The notes: a model not told the origin generated them from the letters alone. Positions 17,401-28,433 are shown, counted from the stretch's first letter. The stretch: DNA of 64,000 nt from Acidipropionibacterium acidipropionici (GCF_001441165.1 NZ_CP013126.1:2447551-2511550); one strand, 5' to 3'. A program made the numbers and translations.

Positions 17401-17646
17401 GTGGCCGGCGACGCGGACCCGATTCGCGGGGTGTCTCCGCCCGGGGGTCGCAGGGGGTCGTCCCCCCGTCCTTCCATCCGCACCGTGGCCGGCGACGCGG
17501 ACCCGATTCGCGGGGTGTTTCCGCCCGGGGGTCGCAGGGGGTCGTCCCCCCGTCCTTCCATCCGCACCGTGGCCGGCGACGCGGACCCGATTCGCGGGGT
17601 GTCTCCGCCCGGGGGTCGCAGGGGGTCGTCCCCCCGTCCTTCCAGA
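17401..17646. repeat. Three tandem 84-bp direct repeats
   Basis: Units begin at 17401, 17485 and 17569 (GTGGCCGGCGACGCGGACCC). The first two are nearly identical, differing at one base (GTGTCTCC versus GTGTTTCC), and the third diverges after CTTCCA near 17644. Each unit contains the palindromic core GGGGGTCGTCCCCC. The period is a multiple of three, so open frames run through on both strands, but codon content does not look coding. The array fills the space between the toxin-antitoxin promoter and the ribF promoter and separates truB from ribF. Confidence 0.9.
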
Positions 17647-17653
17647 TAGTGCC

Positions 17654-17665
17654 TACAATCCGAAC
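17654..17665 (+). promoter_or_regulatory. Leaderless-type promoter of ribF
   Basis: TACAAT at 17654-17659, then six bases (CCGAAC) and the GTG at 17666. It lies directly after the last 84-bp repeat unit. Confidence 0.65.
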
Positions 17666-18601
17666 GTGTCACCGACGCTGAACACCCCAGCCACGCCCGA
17701 CCGGTCGACTGTCGTCATCGGGAACTTCGACGGCGTCCATCGCGGGCACCGGGAGGTCATCGAGAGGGCCAGGGCCCTCGATCCCGACCTGCCGCTGGTG
17801 GTCGTCACCTTCTGGCCTCATCCGGCGTCGGTCCTGACGCCGGGCCGCGAGCCCCTGCTGCTGTGCAGTCTGGAGCGGCGCATCGAGCTCCTCGAGCAGG
17901 CCGGGGCCAGCCAGGTGCGGGTGGTCCGCTTCACCCGGGAGCTGGCCAACTGGTCTCCCGAACGGTTCGTCGAGCGGGTCATCAACCCCCTCAATCCCGC
18001 GCACGTCGTCGTCGGCCGGAACTTCCGCTTCGGTCACCGGGCCCTGGGCACCCCCGAGACGCTGGCCCGGATGGGGGAGGGACGATTCGACGTCAACTCC
18101 CTGCAGCTGCTGCACGTCAAGGGCAGCTCCACATCCTCCACGCTCATCCGTGCCGCCATCGCCGAGGGGAAGATGCGTCAGGCAGCCGACCATCTGGGCC
18201 GTGATTTCGACGTCCACCAGGTCGTGGTGATGGGTGATCAGCGGGGCCGGGAGCTCGGTTTCCCGACCGCCAACCTCGTGCTCGGCGCCCAGTATGCGGT
18301 GCCGGCGGACGGCGTCTACGCCGGATGGCTCACCCCGGAGTCCGGGCCGGAGGCCGGCGAACGGCTGCCGGCTGCGATCTCGGTGGGCAGCAACCCGACC
18401 TTCGACGGCCTGGAGCAGCGCATCGAGTCCTACGTTCTGGACCGCACCGATCTGGATCTCTACGGCGTCGAGATCACCGTGGAGTTCGTCGACCGGTTGC
18501 GCGGTCAGGTGAAGTACGAGGGACGCGAGCCGCTGATCCGGCAGATGTCCCACGACGTCGAGGCCTGTCGTGACGTCCTGGCGGATGGCCCCGGACTCTG
18601 A
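17666..18601 (+). CDS. ribF: Bifunctional riboflavin kinase/FAD synthetase
   Basis: A 311-residue RibF that phosphorylates riboflavin to FMN and adenylates FMN to FAD. The N-terminal adenylyltransferase half has [16 protein letters not shown] and the later SSTLIR signature. The C-terminal riboflavin kinase half has [11 protein letters not shown] and the segment [10 protein letters not shown], with [11 protein letters not shown] chose the GTG at 17666 because a TACAAT hexamer lies six bases upstream and the protein then starts shortly before the nucleotidyltransferase motif. The open frame reaches far upstream through the repeats, but that part is not protein-like. rpsO follows after 131 bp with its own promoter. 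Confidence 0.93.
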   Translation: MSPTLNTPATPDRSTVVIGNFDGVHRGHREVIERARALDPDLPLVVVTFWPHPASVLTPGREPLLLCSLERRIELLEQAGASQVRVVRFTRELANWSPERFVERVINPLNPAHVVVGRNFRFGHRALGTPETLARMGEGRFDVNSLQLLHVKGSSTSSTLIRAAIAEGKMRQAADHLGRDFDVHQVVVMGDQRGRELGFPTANLVLGAQYAVPADGVYAGWLTPESGPEAGERLPAAISVGSNPTFDGLEQRIESYVLDRTDLDLYGVEITVEFVDRLRGQVKYEGREPLIRQMSHDVEACRDVLADGPGL

Positions 18602-18732
18602 GGGGATTCGCGCCCGGAGTCGTCGCCCTGATATTCTGTCCCGGTTGCCGTCAGATCGGCCGCGGCCTTGTAAGAGTTCCCAGCCACAAGGGGCATCGGG
18701 GACGCCGCGCAACGGACAGGGAGGAGCACCAC

Positions 18733-18996
18733 ATGGATGCTGCTGAGAAGAAGAAGATCGTCGAGGAGTACGCGACCCATCCTGGTGACACCGGTTCTCC
18801 CGATGTCCAGGTCGCGCTGCTGAGCCGTCGGATCGCCGATCTCACCGAGCACCTCAAGTCGCACAAGGGAGATCACCACTCCCAGCGTGGCCTGATGCTC
18901 ATGATCGGCCAGCGCCGTCGTCTGCTGAACTATGTCGCCAAGACCGACATCGATCACTACCGCGCGCTGATCGCCAGGCTCGGACTGCGCCGCTGA
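18733..18996 (+). CDS. rpsO: 30S ribosomal protein S15
   Basis: An 87-residue S15, which binds the 16S central domain early in assembly. The segments [20 protein letters not shown] and [20 protein letters not shown] are diagnostic. The start at 18733 follows GGGAGGAGC. A candidate -10, TATTCT (18632-18637), gives a leader of about 90 nt that could carry S15 autoregulatory structure, as known in other bacteria; I cannot confirm the fold. A strong hairpin terminator follows, separating it from pnp. Confidence 0.97.
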   Translation: MDAAEKKKIVEEYATHPGDTGSPDVQVALLSRRIADLTEHLKSHKGDHHSQRGLMLMIGQRRRLLNYVAKTDIDHYRALIARLGLRR

Positions 18997-19372
18997 GGCC
19001 GCGTCCCCAAGACCCGATCGCCAGGGCCGTCTCCCTCCGGGGAGGCGGCCCTGGCCGCGTCATGGTGCGCGCATTTCGGGAATTCGCGGCTGATCGAGTA
19101 GGATTGCGCTGCAAGTAATAGGAACATCTATACGAATGGACCGCCGCCGCCCACACCGACCGCATGTTTCGGTCCTCGGTAGTGGCCACCGGGTGCGCAA
19201 TCCCCGATGGCTTCGATCGAAGACCGGCGCGAGATCCGGTCGGTACGACGATGCACACGACGACGCTTCACTATCGCTCCCGCAGTACCGGACCAGTACC
19301 GGCTCTGCGCATCGCGGCGATGAGAACCCGTGTGCCACGGGGGCGGCGGCGCCACCTGAAAGGAATCCCCAC
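18997..19372 (+). promoter_or_regulatory. rpsO-pnp intergenic region with pnp promoter and long leader
   Basis: No gene is evident in these 376 bases. They hold the rpsO terminator (19020-19055), then a candidate -10 TAGGAT (19099-19104), leaving a pnp leader of about 260 nt. Long pnp leaders are autoregulated through RNase cleavage in other bacteria; here that is only a suggestion. The pnp frame is open upstream to 19136 but lacks homology-like content. Confidence 0.5.
19020..19055 (+). terminator. Terminator after rpsO
   Basis: Hairpin with arms GCCAGGGCCGTCTCCC and GGGAGGCGGCCCTGGC (one T-G mismatch position) and a short TCCG-type loop, 24 bp after the rpsO stop. Confidence 0.75.
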
Positions 19373-21568
19373 ATGGAGGGACCCGGTCTCGAATTCACCG
19401 AGGCAGTCATCGACAACGGCTCATTCGGAAAGCACGTTGTCCGTTTCGAAGCGGGCCTGCTGGCCCAGCAGGCGGACGGCTCCTCGGCCGTCTACCTGGA
19501 CGGCGACACCATGCTGCTGTCGGCCACCACCGCCGCCAAGACCCCCCGCGACTCCATCGACTTCTTCCCGCTGACGGTTGACGTCGAGGAGCGCATGTAC
19601 GCCGCCGGGCGCATCCCCGGCTCGTTCTTCCGCCGTGAGGGCCGCCCCTCGGAGAACGCCATCCTGGCCTGCCGTCTCATCGACCGCCCGCTGCGCCCGT
19701 CCTTCGTCAAGGGACTGCGCAACGAGGTGCAGGTCGTCGTCACCGTGCTGGCCCTCAACCCCGCGGTCTACTACGACGTCGTCGCGATCAACGCCGCGTC
19801 GATGTCCACCCAGATCGCCGGCCTGCCCTTCTCCGGGCCCATCGGCGGCGTGCGGATGGCCCTCATCGGCGATCAGTGGATCTGCTTCCCCGACGTCGAG
19901 CAGCGCAAGGAGTCGACCTTCGACATGGTCGTGGCCGGCCGCGTGCTGGCCGACGGCGACGTCGCGATCATGATGGTCGAGGCCGAGTCCACCCCGGCCA
20001 CCTGGAACCTCGTGCGCTCCGGGCGCACCGCCCCCACCGAGGAGGTCGTGGCCACCGGTCTGGAGGCCGCGAAGCCCTTCATCAAGGTGCTGTGTGACGC
20101 CCAGGCGGCGCTGGCCGCCAAGCTGCCCAAGGAGACCTACGACTTCCCGGTCTTCAAGGACTACCAGGACGACGTCTACGAGGCCGTCGAGGCCAAGGGC
20201 CACGACGAGCTGTCGAGGATCGAGCAGATTGCGGCGAAGCTGGAGCGTCAGGACGCCGAGTCCGAGCTCAAGACCCGCATCAAGGCCGAGCTCGCCGAGC
20301 AGTTCCCCGGTCGTGAGACCGAGGTCTCCGGCGCCTTCAAGGCCATGATGAAGAAGATCGTGCGCAAGCGCGTCCTGGACGACGGCATCCGCATCGACGG
20401 CCGCGGCCCCCGCGACATCCGGACCCTGTCGGCCGAGGCCGGCATCATCCCGAGGGTGCACGGCTCGGCGCTGTTCCAGCGGGGCGAGACCCAGATCCTG
20501 GGCATCACCACCCTCAATATGCTCGACATGGAGCAGAAGCTGGACACCCTCTCCCCGGAGAAGACCCGCCGCTACATGCACAACTACAACATGCCGCCCT
20601 ACTCGACCGGTGAGACCGGCCGGGTCGGCTCCCCGAAGCGCCGCGAGGTGGGTCACGGCAACCTCGCCGAGCGCGCCCTCATCCCGGTGCTGCCCGACCG
20701 CGACGAGTTCCCCTACGCGATCCGTCAGGTCTCCGAGGCCATCGGCTCCAACGGGTCCACCTCGATGGGTTCGGTGTGCGCCTCGACCATGGCCCTGCTC
20801 AACGCCGGCGTGCCGCTGCGCGCCTCGGTGGCGGGCATCGCGATGGGCCTGATGAGCGAGAAGAACGAGGACGGCAGCACCAAGTACCTGGCCCTGACCG
20901 ACATCCTGGGGGCCGAGGACGCCCTCGGCGATATGGACTTCAAGGTCGCCGGTACCAGCGAGTTCGTCACCGCCCTGCAGCTCGACACCAAGCTCGACGG
21001 CATCCCCGCCGAGGTGCTGGCCGGTGCGCTCACCCAGGCCAAGGAGGCTCGCACCGCGATCCTCGAGGTGATGAACGACGCCATTGACGAGCCCGACGAG
21101 ATGGCTCCGACCGCGCCGCGCATCCTCACCGTGCATATCCCGGTCGACAAGATCGGCGAGGTCATCGGGCCCAAGGGCAAGATGATCAACCAGATGCAGG
21201 AGGACACCGGGGCCAACATCTCGGTGCAGGACGACGGCACGATCTTCATCGGTGCCGCCGACGGCGAGTCGGCCGAGGCCGCCCGCACCCTGGTCAACGC
21301 CATCGCCAACCCGCAGATGCCCGAGGTGGGCGAGCGCTACCTGGGCACCGTCGTCAAGACGACCAGCTTCGGGGCCTTCATCTCCCTGCTGCCCGGCAAG
21401 GACGGCCTGCTGCACATCTCCAAGATGCGCGAGCTGAACGACGGCAAGCGCGTCGACGCCGTCGAGGACGTCGTCAACGTGGGCCAGAAGCTCCAGGTCG
21501 AGATCGCCGAGATCGACGACCGCGGCAAGCTCTCCCTGGTCCTCGCGAAGGATGAGGGGGAGGAGTGA
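19373..21568 (+). CDS. pnp: Polyribonucleotide nucleotidyltransferase (PNPase)
   Basis: A 731-residue PNPase, a phosphorolytic 3'-5' exoribonuclease that also makes (p)ppGpp or 3' tails in some actinobacteria. It shows two RNase PH-like domains, the second with [16 protein letters not shown], the catalytic-region [13 protein letters not shown] and the segment [16 protein letters not shown]. These are followed by a KH domain ([17 protein letters not shown]) and an S1 domain ([20 protein letters not shown]). The start at 19373 ([19 protein letters not shown]) matches the actinobacterial N-terminus and follows AAAGGAAT. It ends 25 bp before a strong terminator. Confidence 0.97.
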   Translation: MEGPGLEFTEAVIDNGSFGKHVVRFEAGLLAQQADGSSAVYLDGDTMLLSATTAAKTPRDSIDFFPLTVDVEERMYAAGRIPGSFFRREGRPSENAILACRLIDRPLRPSFVKGLRNEVQVVVTVLALNPAVYYDVVAINAASMSTQIAGLPFSGPIGGVRMALIGDQWICFPDVEQRKESTFDMVVAGRVLADGDVAIMMVEAESTPATWNLVRSGRTAPTEEVVATGLEAAKPFIKVLCDAQAALAAKLPKETYDFPVFKDYQDDVYEAVEAKGHDELSRIEQIAAKLERQDAESELKTRIKAELAEQFPGRETEVSGAFKAMMKKIVRKRVLDDGIRIDGRGPRDIRTLSAEAGIIPRVHGSALFQRGETQILGITTLNMLDMEQKLDTLSPEKTRRYMHNYNMPPYSTGETGRVGSPKRREVGHGNLAERALIPVLPDRDEFPYAIRQVSEAIGSNGSTSMGSVCASTMALLNAGVPLRASVAGIAMGLMSEKNEDGSTKYLALTDILGAEDALGDMDFKVAGTSEFVTALQLDTKLDGIPAEVLAGALTQAKEARTAILEVMNDAIDEPDEMAPTAPRILTVHIPVDKIGEVIGPKGKMINQMQEDTGANISVQDDGTIFIGAADGESAEAARTLVNAIANPQMPEVGERYLGTVVKTTSFGAFISLLPGKDGLLHISKMRELNDGKRVDAVEDVVNVGQKLQVEIAEIDDRGKLSLVLAKDEGEE

Positions 21569-21579
21569 TCCTCCGCTGA

Positions 21580-23239
<1,660 letters not shown>

Positions 23240-23370
23240 TCTCCGGTGTAAGCCGACCGCGAAGCCGGGATGGCCGGTGGCGTGGCGGGGGTTACGTTTA
23301 GCGCGGCCGTCGACAGGGGAATGTGGCATACCCGGCGGTCCTTATCATCACCTGGATCCGGAGGTAATCA

Positions 23371-25110
23371 ATGAACGTCGCCGAACAACTCGTCCAGCAG
23401 CTGGTTGACGCTGGAGTGCGACGGATCTACGGCATTGTGGGTGACTCCCTCAATCCGATTGTCGAAGCGGTGCGCAAGACGGGTGGTTCCGCGAAGGGTG
23501 GAATCGACTGGGTGCACGTCCGCCACGAGGAGGCCGCCGCCTTCTCCGCCGCCGCAGAGGCCCAGCTGACCGGAGAGCTGGCCGTGTGCGCCGGTTCCTG
23601 CGGTCCGGGCAATATGCACCTCATCAACGGGCTCTACGACGCCCACCGTTCGGGCGCACCGGTCCTGGCCATCGCCTCCCACATCCCCAGCGTCCAGATC
23701 GGTTCGGACTTCTTCCAGGAGACTCATCCCGACCGCCTCTTCACCGAGTGCGCGTCCTACTGCGAACTCATCTCCACGGCCCAGCAGGCCCCGAGGGTCA
23801 TCAACTCCGCGATCCGCCACGCCTCGGCACTCGACGACGTGGCCGTCATCACCATCTCCTCCGACGTCTCGGGCGCCAAGGCGGTCGCACCCACACCGGT
23901 CTACGTCCCGGCCCGTCGCGCGGTCATCGCCCCCAATCCCGAGGATCTCACCCAGCTGGTGAAGCTCCTCAACGACTCGAAGAAGGTCGCTATCTTCGCC
24001 GGGCTGGGCGTCGAGGGAGCCCACGACGAGGTCATCGCGCTGGCCGACAAGCTGAAGGCTCCGATCGGCCACAGCCTTCGCGGCAAGGACTTCATCCAGT
24101 ACGACAACCCCTTCGACGTCGGGATGACCGGCCTGCTCGGCTACGGCGCCGCCGCGGAGGGGATGAAGGACGCCGACGTGCTCCTGCTGCTGGGCACCGA
24201 CTTCCCGTACAACCAGTTCCTCCCCGACACCCTCACCGTCCAGGTGGACTCCCACCCCGAGAAGCTCGGCCGCCGGACCGACGTGTCCTTCCCGGTCCAG
24301 GCCGACGTCAAGCCCCTGGTCGAGGCGCTGCTGCCGCTGGTCAAGGAGCACGACGACAAGTTCCTCAAGGCGACCGTCAAGCGCCATGCCAGGATCATGA
24401 ATGCGCCGGTGGGCTCCTACACCCGCAACGTCGAGCACATGAAGCCGATCCACCCCGAGTACGTGGCCCACGTGCTCAACGAGGTGGCCGACAAGGACGC
24501 GATCTTCACCGCCGACACCGGCATGTGCAATGTGTGGACCGCCCGCTACATCGACCCGCTCGGCACCCGTCGCCTCATCGGCTCCTTCAAGCACGGTTCG
24601 ATGGCCAACGCCCTGCCGATGGCGATCGGCGCCCAGGTGTCCCACCCCGGCCGTCAGGTCATCTCGGTCTCCGGCGACGGCGGGCTGTCGATGCTGCTGG
24701 GCGAGCTGGTCACCGCCCGGATGCACAACCTTCCGGTGAAGGTGGTCGTGTTCAACAACTCGACCCTGGGCATGGTGAAGCTGGAGCAGTACGTCGGTGG
24801 CCTGCCCGACTTCGGCACCGACGTCCACGACGTCAACTACGCCGGTGTGGCGGCGGCCATGGGCTTCCATTCCCGCCGGGTCGATGACGCCAAGGACATC
24901 CGCGAGGCCCTCACCGAGGCCCTCCAGGCCGACGGCCCGGCCCTGGTCGAGGTGCTCACCGATCCCAACGCGCTGTCGCTGCCGCCTGAGATCAAGGGCG
25001 AGATGCTCATCGGCTTCGCCACCGCCATGAGCAAGGTGGTGTTCAACCGCGGTGCCGGCGAGGTCGTCTCGATGGCCACCTCGAACATGCGGAACATCCC
25101 AAGGCCCTGA
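23371..25110 (+). CDS. poxB: Pyruvate dehydrogenase (quinone)/pyruvate oxidase
   Basis: A 579-residue ThDP- and FAD-dependent enzyme of the PoxB family, which decarboxylates pyruvate to acetate and CO2 and passes electrons to the quinone pool or to oxygen. The N-terminal Pyr domain has YGIVGDSLNPIVEAVRKTGG and the catalytic glutamate region HVRHEEAAAFSAA. A central FAD-binding domain follows, and the PP domain has the ThDP motif SGDGGLSMLLGELVTARMHN with FNNSTLGMVKLEQ. The C-terminal residues resemble the short membrane-binding tail of PoxB. GGATCCGGAGGTAATCA precedes the ATG. A quinone-reducing pyruvate enzyme pairs logically with the fumarate reductase at 50.9 kb. A hairpin terminator follows. 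Confidence 0.92.
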   Translation: MNVAEQLVQQLVDAGVRRIYGIVGDSLNPIVEAVRKTGGSAKGGIDWVHVRHEEAAAFSAAAEAQLTGELAVCAGSCGPGNMHLINGLYDAHRSGAPVLAIASHIPSVQIGSDFFQETHPDRLFTECASYCELISTAQQAPRVINSAIRHASALDDVAVITISSDVSGAKAVAPTPVYVPARRAVIAPNPEDLTQLVKLLNDSKKVAIFAGLGVEGAHDEVIALADKLKAPIGHSLRGKDFIQYDNPFDVGMTGLLGYGAAAEGMKDADVLLLLGTDFPYNQFLPDTLTVQVDSHPEKLGRRTDVSFPVQADVKPLVEALLPLVKEHDDKFLKATVKRHARIMNAPVGSYTRNVEHMKPIHPEYVAHVLNEVADKDAIFTADTGMCNVWTARYIDPLGTRRLIGSFKHGSMANALPMAIGAQVSHPGRQVISVSGDGGLSMLLGELVTARMHNLPVKVVVFNNSTLGMVKLEQYVGGLPDFGTDVHDVNYAGVAAAMGFHSRRVDDAKDIREALTEALQADGPALVEVLTDPNALSLPPEIKGEMLIGFATAMSKVVFNRGAGEVVSMATSNMRNIPRP

Positions 25111-25124
25111 GCCTGCGGCACACC

Positions 25125-25155
25125 GGCCGGGCGTCCCGTCATGGGGCGCCCGGCC
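25125..25155 (+). terminator. Terminator after poxB
   Basis: Stem of about 13 bp (GGCCGGGCGTCCC pairing with GGGGCGCCCGGCC, one G-T pair) with a five-base loop, 14 bp after the poxB stop. Confidence 0.65.
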
Positions 25156-25221
25156 CTGTCGTGGCCAAATCTGTCGCGGTGCGCCGGGCGATGGCCGTCC
25201 GGTGGCGCCGCGAAATGCTGT

Positions 25222-25812
25222 TCAGCGCGGATCGGTGGCGGTGACGTCCCCGCTGATGTCCCTGTGACGGATATCGCTGTGGAGCCGGATCTCCTTGATT
25301 TGGACCCGGCCGTCCTCGGTGCCCGCCTCCCGGTGGGCGCCGTCGGGTGCCCAGCCGGCCTCGGTGAGGAAGCTGCGCAGCGCGTCGTCGGTCGAGCGCA
25401 GCCACAGCGTCGCCCGGGTGAACCGGTCGGCGCGCAGGGTGTCGGCGACCGCGTTGATCAGCCGGGATCCGTGGCCCTGACCGCGATGGTCGGGGTCGAT
25501 GATGAACTCGGCGACCAGCGCGTCGGTCGGGTCGGCGTCCTCGTCCTCACTGGGGCCGATGGCTGCGAAGCCGCGCACCAGGGGGCCCTCCTCGCCGGGC
25601 TCGAGGGCCACCAGGACACGGAACTCCGCCATCGGCGGACGGGCGATCGCCCTCCACCACGCCTGTGTCATCTCCTCGGGGGCGAGGGATCCGACCACCT
25701 CGGCCAGTGCGGGATCCGCCAGCCAGGCGCGCCGCTGCACCTCGGCGAGGGCCGGCGCCTCGGCCGGCAGGGCGAGACGGACGGAGGGGGACCCGGCAGT
25801 GGTTTCGGACAT
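25222..25812 (-). CDS. GNAT family N-acetyltransferase
   Basis: A 196-residue GNAT acyltransferase using acetyl-CoA. The fold is visible from SVRLALPAEAPALAEVQRRA (motif C/D region) through LVAEFIIDPDHRGQGHGSRLI, the latter being the acetyl-CoA pyrophosphate-binding motif A (R/Q-x-x-G-x-G). Motif B residues (FTRATLWLRS) follow. The substrate cannot be told. The ATG at 25812 lies seven bases after TACGCT and the gene is divergent from RNase J across only 52 bp, with both genes apparently leaderless. Confidence 0.85.
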   Translation of the reverse strand: MSETTAGSPSVRLALPAEAPALAEVQRRAWLADPALAEVVGSLAPEEMTQAWWRAIARPPMAEFRVLVALEPGEEGPLVRGFAAIGPSEDEDADPTDALVAEFIIDPDHRGQGHGSRLINAVADTLRADRFTRATLWLRSTDDALRSFLTEAGWAPDGAHREAGTEDGRVQIKEIRLHSDIRHRDISGDVTATDPR

Positions 25813-25825
25813 GCCTCACAGCGTA
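25813..25825 (-). promoter_or_regulatory. Leaderless-type promoter of the GNAT gene
   Basis: TACGCT at 25825-25820 (minus strand), seven bases, then the ATG at 25812. Confidence 0.55.
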
Positions 25826-25851
25826 GGTGCCCGACCGGGGCCGACACCGGA

Positions 25852-25864
25852 TAGGCTGGCGCAC
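25852..25864 (+). promoter_or_regulatory. Leaderless-type promoter of the RNase J gene
   Basis: TAGGCT at 25852-25857, seven bases, then the GTG at 25865. It is back to back with the GNAT promoter. Confidence 0.6.
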
Positions 25865-27553
25865 GTGGCAAATACTGGACTGAAGACACCGCCCACCCTC
25901 AAGCCGGACGTTCTGCGTGTCATCCCCCTGGGGGGTCTCGGCGACGTGGGACGGAATATGTCCTGCTACGAGATCAACGGCGAGATGCTGCTCATCGACT
26001 GCGGCGTGCTGTTCCCCGAGGATGACCATCCCGGGGTCGATCTGCTGCTGCCGGGCCTGGACTACCTCGATGACAAGCTCGACAAGGTGCAGGCCCTGGT
26101 GCTGACCCATGGCCACGAGGACCACATCGGAGCGGTTCCCTACCTGCTCAAGCGACGCGCCGACATCCCGATCTACGGCTCCCGGCTCACCCTGGCGCTT
26201 CTGGAGGGCAAGCTCAAGGAGCACCGGATCCGTGGCTACAAGCTCAATGTGGTCAAGGAGGGCGACACCGCCGAGATCGGCGAGCAGTTCGACCTGGAAT
26301 TCCTCGCGGTCAACCACTCGATCCCCGACGCCCTGGCCGTCTGCGTGCGCACCGACGCCGGCACGGTGCTCAACACCGGAGATTTCAAGATGGACCAGCT
26401 GCCGCTGGACCATCGGATCACCGACCTGCGTGGTTTCGCCCGGCTGGGCGAGGAGGGCATCGACCTGTTCATGGTCGACTCGACCAATGCCGAGGTGCCC
26501 GGTTTCATCAAGTCCGAGACCGAGATCGAACCGGCCATCGAGAGGGTCTTCGAGCAGGCGACGAAGAAGCTCATCGTGGCCTGCTTCTCCTCCCACGTGC
26601 ACCGCGTCCAGCAGGTGCTCAACATGGCCGTCAAGCATCATCGCAAGGTCTGCTACGTCGGCCGGTCCATGGTGCGCAACATGGCCGTGGCGCGCGATCT
26701 GGGCTACCTGAGGGTTCCCGGCGACACCCTCATCGAGCTGCGAGATCTCGACAAGTACGCCGACGACCAGGTGGTGATCGTCTCCACCGGATCGCAGGGG
26801 GAGCCGCTGTCGGCGCTGGCCAGGATCGCCAACCGCGAGCACCGCGACATCGAGGTGGGCGAGGGCGACACCGTCCTGCTGGCCTCCTCGCTGATCCCCG
26901 GCAACGAGAACGCCGTCTACCGGGTCATCAACGGCCTGACGCGGCTCGGCGCCAATGTGGTGCACAAGGGCAACGCCCTGGTCCACGTCTCGGGCCACGC
27001 CGCGGCAGGGGAGCTGCTCTACGCCTACAACATCGTCAAGCCCCGCGCCGTGATGCCGATCCACGGCGAGATCCGTCACCTCATCGCCAACGGCCAGATC
27101 GCGCGGGCCACCGGTGTGGCCGATGACAATGTCATCGTCACGGAGGACGGCGGGGTGGTCGACGTCGACGACGGCGTCCCGAAGGTCGTCGGCAAGGTCG
27201 ACGCCTCCTACATCTTCGTCGACGGCACTGGTGTCGGAGAGGTCACCGAGGACGCCCTGACGGACCGGAAGCTCCTCGGCGAGGAGGGATTCATCTCCGT
27301 GGTGGTCGCGGTCAACACCCGCGAGGGGTCGATCATCTCCGGGCCCTCCATCCAGGCCCGCGGAGTCGCCGAGGACGAGGACTCCTACACCCAGGTGAGG
27401 GATCAGATCGTCGAGGAGCTGAACAAGTCGCTGAGGCAGGGGGTTGACGACCCCCACCGACTCCAGCAGGTGGTGCGCCGCACCATCGGGCGCTGGGTCT
27501 CTCGGACCTACCGCCGCCGCCCGATGATCGTGCCGGTCGTCGTGGCGGTGTGA
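25865..27553 (+). CDS. rnj: Ribonuclease J
   Basis: A 562-residue metallo-beta-lactamase/beta-CASP nuclease. The metal-binding HGHEDHIGAV, the later INTGDFKMDQ-type aspartate region (LNTGDFKMDQLPLD), the beta-CASP segment HVHRVQQVLNMAVKH and the C-terminal SGHAAAGELL are present. RNase J combines endonuclease and 5'-3' exonuclease activities in RNA decay and processing. The start is GTG at 25865 (VANTGLKTPPTL), placed by the TAGGCT hexamer seven bases upstream; the open frame extends antisense through the GNAT gene and is not coding there. A 12-bp hairpin terminator begins three bases after the stop. Confidence 0.93.
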   Translation: MANTGLKTPPTLKPDVLRVIPLGGLGDVGRNMSCYEINGEMLLIDCGVLFPEDDHPGVDLLLPGLDYLDDKLDKVQALVLTHGHEDHIGAVPYLLKRRADIPIYGSRLTLALLEGKLKEHRIRGYKLNVVKEGDTAEIGEQFDLEFLAVNHSIPDALAVCVRTDAGTVLNTGDFKMDQLPLDHRITDLRGFARLGEEGIDLFMVDSTNAEVPGFIKSETEIEPAIERVFEQATKKLIVACFSSHVHRVQQVLNMAVKHHRKVCYVGRSMVRNMAVARDLGYLRVPGDTLIELRDLDKYADDQVVIVSTGSQGEPLSALARIANREHRDIEVGEGDTVLLASSLIPGNENAVYRVINGLTRLGANVVHKGNALVHVSGHAAAGELLYAYNIVKPRAVMPIHGEIRHLIANGQIARATGVADDNVIVTEDGGVVDVDDGVPKVVGKVDASYIFVDGTGVGEVTEDALTDRKLLGEEGFISVVVAVNTREGSIISGPSIQARGVAEDEDSYTQVRDQIVEELNKSLRQGVDDPHRLQQVVRRTIGRWVSRTYRRRPMIVPVVVAV

Positions 27554-27555
27554 CC

Positions 27556-27587
27556 CCCGTCGGCCCCGGGGATTTGGGGCTGACGGG
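27556..27587 (+). terminator. Terminator after the RNase J gene
   Basis: A 12-bp stem (CCCGTCGGCCCC with GGGGCTGACGGG, one G-T pair) and an eight-base loop. The rpmB promoter candidate TAATCT (27598-27603) follows. Confidence 0.7.
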
Positions 27588-27685
27588 CCGTTCCGTGTAA
27601 TCTGAGCAAGTTCCTTGACGGAACCACCAAGAACGAGCGAGTCGGTGCGCCTGCGCGCTTCGACAGTTGAACAGGAGAACTCCCA

Positions 27686-27871
27686 GTGGCTGCTGTGTGT
27701 GACATCTGCGCCAAGCGCCCCGGTTTCGGACACAACGTCCCCTGGTCGAAGAAGAAGACCAACCGGCGGTGGAACCCGAACATTCAGCGCGTGCGTGTCG
27801 TCGAGAACGGCACCCACAAGCGCATGAATGTGTGCACGTCCTGCCTCAAGGCCGGTCGCGTCTCACGCTGA
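27686..27871 (+). CDS. rpmB: 50S ribosomal protein L28, zinc-binding form
   Basis: A 61-residue L28. Both cysteine pairs are present (CDIC near the start and CTSC near the end), so this is the zinc-containing 'C+' paralog, the kind that Zur-regulated 'C-' copies replace under zinc starvation in many actinobacteria. The start is GTG at 27686 after AGGAGAACTCCCA. The candidate -10 TAATCT at 27598-27603 gives a leader of about 80 nt. A hairpin terminator follows the stop by 25 bp. Confidence 0.96.
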   Translation: MAAVCDICAKRPGFGHNVPWSKKKTNRRWNPNIQRVRVVENGTHKRMNVCTSCLKAGRVSR

Positions 27872-27896
27872 ACCGACGCGGGCGATCCCGCGACCT

Positions 27897-27932
27897 GAGA
27901 AGGCCGATCCTCGAGGGAGGGTCGGCCTTCTC
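27897..27932. terminator. Terminator between rpmB and the YbaK-like gene
   Basis: Hairpin with 11-bp arms GAGAAGGCCGA and TCGGCCTTCTC, between two converging genes, so it may act in both directions. Confidence 0.75.
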
Positions 27933-27950
27933 GCGTCCGCGCAGTGATCG

Positions 27951-28433
27951 TCAAGATCTGGCGATCTCCGAGACGGTGGCCTGTGCGACCTCGACGAGGT
28001 CACGGGCGGCCAGCGCAACAGTGATGCTGCGGGTGCCCAGCGCGCAGTAGACCATTGTGCGGTCGACCACCGAGGGATCGATCACGACGCTGATGCGAGG
28101 ATCGATGTGCAGTGGTGTCAGACCCCCGAGCTGGTATCCGAGCTGATTCTCGATGACGTCGGGACCGAGCATCGTCAGCCGCGACCTTGCCAGGCCGATG
28201 CTCCTGGCCAGCCGCCCCTCGGCGATGCGCCGGTCCTCGGCGACCGCCGCGAAGATCCACCGCCCATCGGCGTCAAAGGCCAGGGTCTTCACCACCGCGT
28301 CCGGGCCCGCATACTCGTCCCGGAGGGCCGCCAGACCGTCGTCGACCGTCCAGATCTCACCATGGTGAATGAGACGGTGGTCAACGCCTCGCTCGGCGAG
28401 AAGCTGTTCCAGGGCGGTCTCCAGATCGGTCAT
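27951..28433 (-). CDS. YbaK/EbsC-type aminoacyl-tRNA deacylase
   Basis: A 160-residue protein of the YbaK/ProX superfamily of trans-editing domains, which hydrolyse mischarged tRNAs (for example Cys-tRNA(Pro)). Family features are the region VVKTLAFDADGRWIFAAV with the catalytic lysine, the segment LGYQLGGLTPLHID (the GGxxP-type loop) and the C-terminal ITVALAARDLVEVA. The ATG at 28433 is six bases downstream of TAGCAT, so the mRNA is probably leaderless. It is divergent from recG across 49 bp. Which tRNA it edits is unknown. Confidence 0.85.
   Translation of the reverse strand: MTDLETALEQLLAERGVDHRLIHHGEIWTVDDGLAALRDEYAGPDAVVKTLAFDADGRWIFAAVAEDRRIAEGRLARSIGLARSRLTMLGPDVIENQLGYQLGGLTPLHIDPRISVVIDPSVVDRTMVYCALGTRSITVALAARDLVEVAQATVSEIARS

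Noticed and set aside
17401-17649. Open frames on both strands running through the 84-bp repeats (repeat-encoded protein).
   Set aside because: They stay open because the period is a multiple of three and GC is high; no ribosome-binding site, no family features.
19136-19372. In-frame extension of pnp by 79 codons.
   Set aside because: The canonical N-terminus MEGPGLEF with a ribosome-binding site begins at 19373; the upstream part is leader.
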